Assembly: GCA_009780285.1 (NCBI GenBank)
Contig: WRAL01000104.1
Coordinates: 1-5,947 of the forward strand
Length of the DNA: 5,947 bases
Source: Treponema sp.
GTDB taxonomy: Bacteria; Spirochaetota; Spirochaetia; Treponematales; Breznakiellaceae
Direction of reading: 5' to 3'
The notes under the pieces are model-generated. The model saw nothing but the letters and a program-made list of their open reading frames with translations. It was not told the origin of the DNA and did no database searches. Of this stretch, positions 1 through 4,494 are shown piece by piece; positions within the stretch are counted from its first letter, which is position 1; each line of letters begins with the position of its first letter. The position numbers and the translations under genes were made by a program.

Positions 1-428
1 ATGCTGAGCGAGACGCGCGCGCCCATCACGATGCGCGAGAAAACGTCCCTGCCCATGTGATCCGCTCCCATAAGGAACAGGGGGTAGGCGCCCTCGCCGG
101 TGGTCATCACGCGCCGCGTCGCCGGAATCGCCTGCCAGAGCCTGTAGCCATCGGCGCCGGGATGGAAAAAGCGCACCGGGTGGAACTGGCCGGCTATGCG
201 GGCGTAGCTCCAGGTGACGGTGTTCGTGACGATCCATTCCTGCGCCACGAGCCGGCCGCCAACGATGCGCGCGTTGGGCGGGTGGAAGGTATATTCGGGG
301 AACATCCGCGTGTGCGGGTGGGGCGCCAGCGCCTCGGCGAAGGCCATTCCCAAATACAGGACCGCGATTACCAAAAACGAGGCCAAGGCCATCGGGCGCT
401 TGGAAACAAAGGAAATAAAACGTCTCAT
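1..428 (-). CDS. Peptide/oligopeptide ABC importer, DppC/OppC-type permease (partial, N-terminal half)
   Basis: This is an inner-membrane permease subunit of a peptide- or nickel-type ABC importer, the usual partner of the DppB-type subunit encoded just upstream. I translated 142 residues before the window edge; there is no stop, and the C-terminal half, including the EAA loop, lies outside. Residues 13-32 form the first membrane segment. The signature GADHMGRDVFSRIVMGAR at 121-138 matches the family consensus GTDxLGRDxxSRxxxGAR. The stretch between them is an extended periplasmic loop of about 85 residues containing FHPVRFFHPGADGYRLW (82-98). That layout is seen in the long-loop subgroup of DppC-like proteins (YejE also has a long loop) rather than in short-loop E. 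coli DppC. The ATG at 428 has a GGAGG at 438-434 that overlaps the upstream stop codon, and the gap is 9 nt, so the two genes are almost certainly co-transcribed and translationally coupled. The substrate cannot be told from the permease. I am confident of the family but not of a gene name. Confidence 0.93.
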   Translation of the reverse strand, partial: MRRFISFVSKRPMALASFLVIAVLYLGMAFAEALAPHPHTRMFPEYTFHPPNARIVGGRLVAQEWIVTNTVTWSYARIAGQFHPVRFFHPGADGYRLWQAIPATRRVMTTGEGAYPLFLMGADHMGRDVFSRIVMGARVSLS

Positions 429-437
429 CGCGGCCTC

Positions 438-1499
438 CTAGCTCTTGCCGTAGCGAATGCGGGGATCGAAGACGGCCAGAAGCACGTCCGCCAGCGCCAT
501 GCCTATCATCAAAAGCGCCGAAATGAACATCAGGTTCGCCATGACGAGGTTCACGTCCTGCGCCTGCACCGCCTGGAACGTCAGAAGGCCTCTGCCGGGA
601 AAGGCGAAGATCGTCTCCAGGACTATCGACCCGCCGAAAAGGCCGGCGAGCAGGAAGGCCGTTCCGGTGATGATGGGGTTAAGGATGTTGCGGAAGGCGT
701 GCAAAAAGAACACCCTCCACTCGGCCACGCCGCGGGTCCTAAGGCTCGTGATGTAGGGCTGGCCAAGCTGGTCCAGCATAAGGGCGCGCGTGCTTCGCAG
801 GCTTCCGCCTATGCCCCCAAGAAAGGACGCCGCCACAAGAAGGAACGTGTGATGGATGTAGGACCCGACGAAGGCTCCGGGGTTCGAGGCGAAGCTGAAG
901 TTCGGAAAGCCGGTGACCGGGAAAAGGCCGGTCACCGCGGCGAAAAGCTGGACAAGTATCAGTATAAGAAGGCCCGGCACGGCGTGCAGGGTGAGCGCGA
1001 TGAAGGTGACGGCCACGTCCGTGCGCGTGCCGGCCTTCGTCGAAAAGTAAATGGCCAGGGTGAGGGACAGCGTGGTCACGACGACCAGGGAGATGGTGTT
1101 GAGCAAAAGCGTGTTAAGAAGCCTCTGCCACATAAGGAAGGTGACCGGAGCGCGGCTTACAAGGCCCACTCCCAGGTCGCCCTGAAGCGCGCGCCCCAGC
1201 CAGCGGAAGTACTGGACGAAAAAGGGCTGATCCAGGCCAAGGCGGGAGCGCATCGCCGCCTCCTGCTCGGCGGTTACGTTGCTGCCCTCCAGAAGCTGCG
1301 CCTGGATCACCTGCGACACGATGTCGCCCGGAACGGCCGAAATAAGGGCGAAAACTCCGAGGCCCAGAAAAAACAGCATTACCACCATGACTACCATCCG
1401 CCTAAGGATGAAGGCCGGAAGCGGAAAGCGCCTCTGGAACTTAAAAAAGGGAGACACGGCGGACGCGACGATCCGCCGGGCCGCTACTCTGATCTCCAT
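438..1499 (-). CDS. Peptide/oligopeptide ABC importer, DppB/OppB-type permease
   Basis: This is the first permease subunit of the peptide-type ABC importer, 353 residues from the chosen ATG, close to the 306-340 usual for OppB/DppB. A basic N-terminal tail (1-30) precedes membrane segment 1 (about 33-55), which is followed by PGD (57-59). The periplasmic helix region carries the family phrase RLGLDQPFFVQYFRWL (86-101). Further membrane segments lie near 126-153, 163-188, 217-236, 276-298 and 317-346. The EAA-type cytoplasmic loop, which docks on the ATPase, is at about 249-276 (YITSLRTRGVAEWRVFFLHA, then FRNILNPI). The protein ends in FDPRIRYGKS, typical of the family. A TTG 24 codons further out (1571) also opens the frame, but the ATG at 1499 has a GGGGGAGG site 8 nt upstream, and the likely -10 box overlaps the TTG. 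The ATG is therefore preferred. The DppC-type gene follows after 9 nt; ATPase and binding-protein genes are not in the window. Confidence 0.95.
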   Translation of the reverse strand: MEIRVAARRIVASAVSPFFKFQRRFPLPAFILRRMVVMVVMLFFLGLGVFALISAVPGDIVSQVIQAQLLEGSNVTAEQEAAMRSRLGLDQPFFVQYFRWLGRALQGDLGVGLVSRAPVTFLMWQRLLNTLLLNTISLVVVTTLSLTLAIYFSTKAGTRTDVAVTFIALTLHAVPGLLILILVQLFAAVTGLFPVTGFPNFSFASNPGAFVGSYIHHTFLLVAASFLGGIGGSLRSTRALMLDQLGQPYITSLRTRGVAEWRVFFLHAFRNILNPIITGTAFLLAGLFGGSIVLETIFAFPGRGLLTFQAVQAQDVNLVMANLMFISALLMIGMALADVLLAVFDPRIRYGKS

Positions 1500-1507
1500 G
1501 CCTGGAA

Positions 1508-1515
1508 CCTCCCCC
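1508..1515 (-). promoter_or_regulatory. Ribosome binding site that fixes the DppB-type permease start
   Basis: The minus strand reads GGGGGAGG here, and its GGAGG core lies 8 nt before the ATG at 1499. The alternative TTG start at 1571 has no comparable purine tract upstream. This is the main argument for the 353-residue start. Confidence 0.7.
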
Positions 1516-1570
1516 GCGAAACCGCGGCGCCTGCTCTCGCGAGGCGTGTTGTTCTTCTCATCATTTGCCA

Positions 1571-1599
1571 ATAATACATCGCGAAGAGAAAAAGCGCAA
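1571..1599 (-). promoter_or_regulatory. Sigma70-like promoter of the peptide importer operon
   Basis: On the minus strand a -35-like TTGCGC (1599-1594, 4 of 6 to consensus) is followed after exactly 17 nt by a -10-like TATTAT (1576-1571, 5 of 6). Transcription would start near 1566-1564 and give a leader of about 65 nt before the permease ATG at 1499. The -10 box overlaps the alternative TTG start, so a transcript from this promoter could not use that codon. The surrounding DNA is locally AT-rich compared with the flanking genes. Identified by eye only. Confidence 0.5.
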
Positions 1600-1731
1600 G
1601 TTTCATCCGAGCGATCCGGCGAAATTATTTTTCAGTAAACCCGAAGAATTCTTAGCCACGGAGGGAAGAGGGGAACGGGTCGCTCAATCCGGCTTTAAGC
1701 GGGCAGTTTTGGCCCGAGAAGGTCATGGACT

Positions 1732-1758
1732 GCGCATAGGGATCGCAGCTCCCTGCGC
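1732..1758. other. Bulged inverted repeat in the divergent intergenic region (1500-1918)
   Basis: The plus strand shows GCGCA, a TA bulge, GGGA, a 7-nt loop, then TCCC and TGCGC. This makes a nine-pair stem with one 2-nt bulge. No T-run follows on either strand and no gene ends here, so a terminator is unlikely. It lies between the two divergent promoters and might be an operator or part of an untranslated RNA; neither can be shown from sequence. Apart from this hairpin, a weaker 5-bp one at 1700-1716 and the two promoters, I see nothing coding in the 419-nt stretch between the divergent genes, only short reading frames without a start/RBS combination. Confidence 0.35.
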
Positions 1759-1818
1759 CCCGTGGCCGATTCTTCTTTCAAGACTGATTTTCGTGGACCG
1801 ATCCGGCGGATGCGGGCG

Positions 1819-1847
1819 TTGACGGGCGGGCCGCCATGTCTTATCTT
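1819..1847 (+). promoter_or_regulatory. Sigma70-like promoter of the DUF5312-like gene
   Basis: TTGACG (1819-1824, 5 of 6 to the -35 consensus) is followed after exactly 17 nt by TATCTT (1842-1847, 4 of 6 to the -10 consensus). The expected start near 1854 gives a leader of about 65 nt. A second AT-rich hexamer, TATAGT at 1847-1852, overlaps it but would need a 22-nt spacer. This is a by-eye assignment. Confidence 0.45.
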
Positions 1848-1918
1848 ATAGTAACGCCTGTTAAATTCAGTTGCGTTCGATGGGCGCGTGGCTTAGAATT
1901 CAAAACGGAGGAGCTTGT

Positions 1919-3442
1919 ATGGCAGAGGACATTGTCGGGAAGGTCTTTTCGAAATTTTCCGGCGACAAGGCGGCGCAGATGTCGGACAGGGAGATCGTGC
2001 TCAGGCAGAGGCACAAGGAGCTTGGCGAGAACAAGTACGCCAGGTTCTTCAGGCAGAAGACCGACGAGGCGGACGTTTCCCTGGCGCAGTTCTTCCATTC
2101 GCTGTACGGCATGATCCTTCCGCTGCGAAGCTTCATGAAGGACCCGGAGAAAATGGCCAGGCTCCGCCAGATAGTGATGGAGGCCTTCATCGACCCGGCC
2201 ATCGTCGACACGATCCGCAGGCTCAGCCCGCAGGCCATTGAGGCTCGCGCCGCCTCGGCGACGTCGTCCGAGCTTGTCGACGAGATACGCGCCGACATGG
2301 GAAAGCTGACCTCGGGCTTCAACGCGGTCAGGGTCAGCGGCATCAACCGCTGCCACAACATGATAATGCTCATCTACCAGCTCGTCGCCTTCGACTATCC
2401 GGGGCTCCTGCGCAAGTTCGACCAGAACTTCACCGAGGGGCCCTTTTCCGACACGCCCAAATTCGCGCCGGTCAAAATCGAGCTGGTGGCCAGGGAAATA
2501 GGCGACTTCCTGGAAGTGACCCAGAGCCTCATGCCGGAAAGCGACTGGCGGACCCTCCTTAACCTCCTTCGGCTCTGCACGAAGGAGGAGCTTATCTCCG
2601 AGACCCAGTTCGCGCAGGTACTGACCGGGCTGCGGGACATCGTAAGCTCGAAGATTCTGCTCCTTCTTGCCCAGTACGGCGGCAAAAACCCGGTCTGGGC
2701 CGAGAAGCCGCGCGTCCCGGACGAGCACGTCGCCGAGGCCTGGGTCGAGGCGCGGGTGCGCGCGGCGCAGGCCTGCATAGACGCGATCAAAACCAAGGAA
2801 AGGCAGAAGAAGATCGACGCGCTGGCGAACGTCATCTTCGAGGGCGAGGACCCGGAGCCATTGGAGAACTACACCGAGGACATGGGCGGCAGGCTTCGAA
2901 AGAACGGCTTCGGGGGCTTTCCCTACGCCGAGGGCCTTCGCTACCTGGCCTGCTTCCTCAGGGAGCACTTCGAGCGGGATTTCCACGACCTCTGCGATCT
3001 CGTGCTGATCCGGGGGCAGTGGACGAACATAGCCTCGTCGAAGGAGATGTCCGAGGCTCTGCACCAGATCGCCGGCCTGCAGGACGCGATAGCCAAGCTG
3101 GACGACGCGCTTTCCTCGGACGGCTCGGACGGAGCCAGGCTCAAGGCCGCCATAGTGCGCGCGGAGAAGGACGCGACACAGCTGCGCTACATCAACAGCA
3201 TAATCGCCAGCGTCAACGACGCGGCGCAGGAAGTGCTGGATCTGGCGGCGCAGCATTTCGCCGTCATCGGAAAGCATTTTCGGGCGCTGGGGGACGACGT
3301 GCAGAGAAAGCACCCCGAGATCCTCGTCAACTGGCGAGAGCTAAGCTTGGTCTCCCGCGATCACCCGCTGGCCTCGCAGATCGCCAAGGCGAACGCGAAG
3401 ATAGGCGACTTCGTTCAGATGATGCAGCTCTGCTCCCAGTAG
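1919..3442 (+). CDS. DUF5312-like spirochaetal protein of unknown function
   Basis: A 507-residue protein with no signal peptide and no convincing membrane segment, so probably cytoplasmic. It is predicted almost entirely helical, with many charged residues. Leu/Ile/Val spacing of coiled-coil type is clear in the C-terminal third (about 385-440, LHQIAGLQDAIAKLDDAL onwards). The N-terminal 80 residues (MAEDIVGKVFSKF..., RQRHKELGE, FHSLYGMILPLR) and the overall length recall DUF5312, a family I know only from spirochaetes and without assigned function; this rests on recollection, not a search. The ATG at 1919 has GGAGGAG (1907-1913) 5 nt upstream, far better than any earlier in-frame start, so the frame's opening at 1871 is rejected. 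The Arg codons are striking: the first five are all AGG. It is transcribed divergently from the peptide importer and co-oriented with the lipoprotein gene 128 nt downstream. Coding status is near certain; family is likely; function is unknown. Confidence 0.85.
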   Translation: MAEDIVGKVFSKFSGDKAAQMSDREIVLRQRHKELGENKYARFFRQKTDEADVSLAQFFHSLYGMILPLRSFMKDPEKMARLRQIVMEAFIDPAIVDTIRRLSPQAIEARAASATSSELVDEIRADMGKLTSGFNAVRVSGINRCHNMIMLIYQLVAFDYPGLLRKFDQNFTEGPFSDTPKFAPVKIELVAREIGDFLEVTQSLMPESDWRTLLNLLRLCTKEELISETQFAQVLTGLRDIVSSKILLLLAQYGGKNPVWAEKPRVPDEHVAEAWVEARVRAAQACIDAIKTKERQKKIDALANVIFEGEDPEPLENYTEDMGGRLRKNGFGGFPYAEGLRYLACFLREHFERDFHDLCDLVLIRGQWTNIASSKEMSEALHQIAGLQDAIAKLDDALSSDGSDGARLKAAIVRAEKDATQLRYINSIIASVNDAAQEVLDLAAQHFAVIGKHFRALGDDVQRKHPEILVNWRELSLVSRDHPLASQIAKANAKIGDFVQMMQLCSQ

Positions 3443-3467
3443 GGAGGCGGGGAGGCGAGGGCGGGGG
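3442..3467 (+). other. G-quadruplex-forming motif at the stop codon of the DUF5312-like gene
   Basis: Four G-runs (3442-3444, 3449-3452, 3459-3461 and 3463-3467) are separated by loops of 4, 6 and 1 nt. This satisfies the G3+N1-7 rule on the sense strand and begins with the G of the TAG stop. More G-runs follow to 3484. In RNA this could form at the 3' end of the message and affect decay or termination. The motif is directly visible; its folding and role are inference. Confidence 0.5.
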
Positions 3468-3518
3468 AGCGCCGCGTGAGGGGGAAAACCGCGGAGGACA
3501 GGGAGTTGCACGTGGAGG

Positions 3519-3553
3519 AAGGTCGGCGGGCCCTTGCCGGGGATCCTTTTTTT
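3519..3553 (+). terminator. Weak terminator-like hairpin with T-tract after the DUF5312-like gene
   Basis: AAGG (3519-3522) can pair with CCTT (3545-3548), and CGGC (3524-3527) with GCCG (3536-3539). A run of seven T's (3547-3553) follows. The stem is interrupted by an asymmetric internal loop, so it is poor, but the T-tract stands out in GC-rich DNA and sits where a terminator is expected. The T-tract also lies in the spacer of the next gene's candidate promoter. Confidence 0.3.
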
Positions 3554-3562
3554 CGCTATTGT
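3534..3562 (+). promoter_or_regulatory. Sigma70-like promoter immediately before the lipoprotein start
   Basis: TTGCCG (3534-3539, 4 of 6) and TATTGT (3557-3562, 4 of 6) are separated by 17 nt. The -10 box ends 8 nt before the ATG at 3571, so initiation would fall on or within a few bases of the start codon. No Shine-Dalgarno is visible in the 25 nt before the ATG, which is what a leaderless message would look like. Both hexamers are moderate matches. Confidence 0.4.
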
Positions 3563-3570
3563 TACTGACG

Positions 3571-4359
3571 ATGCCAAAGGAACGCGCGCCGCTTCTAGCC
3601 TGCATTCTTCTCGCGCTCGCCGCGCTTTCCTGCGGGCTTGAGGACGTGCCCTACATAAGCCAGCTTCCCCAGGCCTCCAGCACGGCCTTCAACAAGGCCG
3701 AGATCGCGCTTGCCCTAAGCGAGGGCGCGGGTTCCGGCGGGCCTTTCGAGAATTTCGTTATTTTCTACAAGATATACCTGAGCGCCCTCGGCACGGACAA
3801 CACCATAGACGAGCGCCTGGCCATAAACTCCACGCTGAACGCCGACTACAATTTTTTCGCCCCCCTTGTTTCCGGCTCCACGACGAGCTCCACGCTCTGG
3901 AGCGTTTTCGCTAACCGGGGATTCATGGGCCTGGAGCTCGAGGGCGCAAGCGCCGCCGGCGTCCTTGGCTCAACATCCCTTGGCCAGACGCTGAGCGTGG
4001 AATTCTCGCAGGAGATCGGCGTGCCACCGGGCCTGACGGTGGGCGGCTCGGCCCACGCGCTTCGCAGGGCCGAAAGAAGCGGGAATCCGTCGATCTCCTC
4101 GTTCAATCCCGCGCCGCGCATCGAGGGCCGCCTGCCGTTCTTCAACCACGAGCAGCTGCTGCTCAGGGCGAACGCGACCGCCGACATCAACGCCGACGTC
4201 GTCGCGGCGGCGGCGAGCGTCTCTGAGGAGAACGTTCGCCATGCCTACGCGCTTATGTACATAGTCGCCTCCGGAGCGAACTGGTCGACGCTTCCGCCGA
4301 TCAGGGTTTTCAGCCGGCCGACCTTCCTGGGGATTTTCACGCTTCCGCCGGCTCAATGA
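3571..4359 (+). CDS. Putative lipoprotein, unrecognised
   Basis: A 262-residue exported protein. Residues 1-7 contain two basic residues, 8-19 are hydrophobic, and ALSC ending at Cys21 makes a relaxed lipobox of the sort accepted in spirochaetes, where small residues other than the classic L-A-G are tolerated. After cleavage the acylated Cys21 would be followed by Gly-Leu-Glu; there is no Asp at +2, so outer-membrane rather than inner-membrane retention is plausible. The mature part has an aromatic patch (NFVIFYKIYLSAL, 61-73), a Ser/Thr/Gly-rich stretch (101-145) and an Ala/Val-rich segment (208-217). Pattern and length suggest a small globular surface or periplasmic protein, but I recognise no domain and give no function. 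The start is chosen for the signal peptide. An in-frame TTG at 3559 would add four residues but overlaps the -10 box, and no start has a clear ribosome binding site. Codon use resembles the neighbours, with no sign of transfer. Confidence 0.8.
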   Translation: MPKERAPLLACILLALAALSCGLEDVPYISQLPQASSTAFNKAEIALALSEGAGSGGPFENFVIFYKIYLSALGTDNTIDERLAINSTLNADYNFFAPLVSGSTTSSTLWSVFANRGFMGLELEGASAAGVLGSTSLGQTLSVEFSQEIGVPPGLTVGGSAHALRRAERSGNPSISSFNPAPRIEGRLPFFNHEQLLLRANATADINADVVAAAASVSEENVRHAYALMYIVASGANWSTLPPIRVFSRPTFLGIFTLPPAQ

Positions 4360-4390
4360 CGCGGGGGAGACAATGGAAGGGACCCGCGTC
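4358..4390 (+). repeat. Perfect 8-bp inverted repeat overlapping the lipoprotein stop codon
   Basis: GACGCGGG (4358-4365), whose first two bases belong to the TGA stop, is perfectly complementary to CCCGCGTC (4383-4390) across a 17-nt loop. No T-run follows, so it is not a classical intrinsic terminator, although it may protect the 3' end or act with the next hairpin. It shares base 4390 with the next repeat, so the two stems abut. Confidence 0.4.
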
Positions 4391-4447
4391 GGGCCGCGCC
4401 CTTTACTAACTATAATGCGTATTCTGTCTACTAAAAGGCGCGGCCCG
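4390..4447 (+). repeat. GC-rich inverted repeat enclosing an AT-rich 28-nt core with TATAAT
   Basis: The left arm CGGGCCGCGCC (4390-4400) and right arm GGCGCGGCCCG (4437-4447) pair perfectly over 11 bp. After one mismatch, TTT (4402-4404) pairs with AAA (4433-4435), giving 14 of 15. The unpaired core 4405-4432 is AT-rich and contains a perfect TATAAT (4411-4416), but no -35 box lies at a normal distance. The T- and A-tracts are on the loop side, the reverse of a bidirectional terminator. It could be a terminator relic, a dispersed repeat or an operator; the sequence alone does not decide. Confidence 0.5.
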
Positions 4448-4456
4448 CGCGCGCTC

Positions 4457-4485
4457 TGGACAAGGCCCGTCGCGGCGCCTACAAT
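4457..4485 (+). promoter_or_regulatory. Strong sigma70-like promoter abutting the pseudouridine synthase start
   Basis: TGGACA (4457-4462, 5 of 6) and TACAAT (4480-4485, 5 of 6) are separated by the ideal 17 nt. It is one of the best two-box matches in the window. The -10 box ends 9 nt before the ATG at 4495, so the transcript would begin at or within about 3 nt of the start codon. The only purine run before the ATG (AGGG, 4487-4490) lies inside the expected promoter DNA and would mostly be untranscribed. Confidence 0.6.
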
Positions 4486-4494
4486 CAGGGCATC

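Noticed and set aside
57..1574. A 505-codon open frame on the plus strand across the importer genes.
   Set aside because: It is antisense to two clear permease genes, is extremely rich in Arg, Gly, Lys and His, and matches no family I know. It arises from GC-biased codon positions of the real genes.
1613..1808. Direct repeat GATCCGGCG at 1613-1621 and 1800-1808.
   Set aside because: Nine bases at this GC content over 190 nt can recur by chance, and the flanks do not match.
1565..1822. An 85-codon plus-strand frame in the divergent intergenic region.
   Set aside because: No ribosome binding site, odd composition, and it crosses the importer promoter and the hairpin.
1841..3313. A 490-codon open frame on the minus strand across the DUF5312-like gene.
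   Set aside because: The plus-strand frame has a good ribosome binding site, promoter and normal composition. The antisense frame is a mirror effect of GC-rich third positions.
3019..4359. Extension of the lipoprotein frame upstream to 3019 (446 codons).
   Set aside because: It would overlap the end of the DUF5312-like gene in another frame and bury the signal peptide and lipobox in mid-protein.
4411..4416. TATAAT as an active promoter for the pseudouridine synthase.
   Set aside because: No -35-like hexamer lies 16-19 nt upstream, and the two-box promoter at 4457-4485 is much better. It is kept only as part of the inverted-repeat finding.
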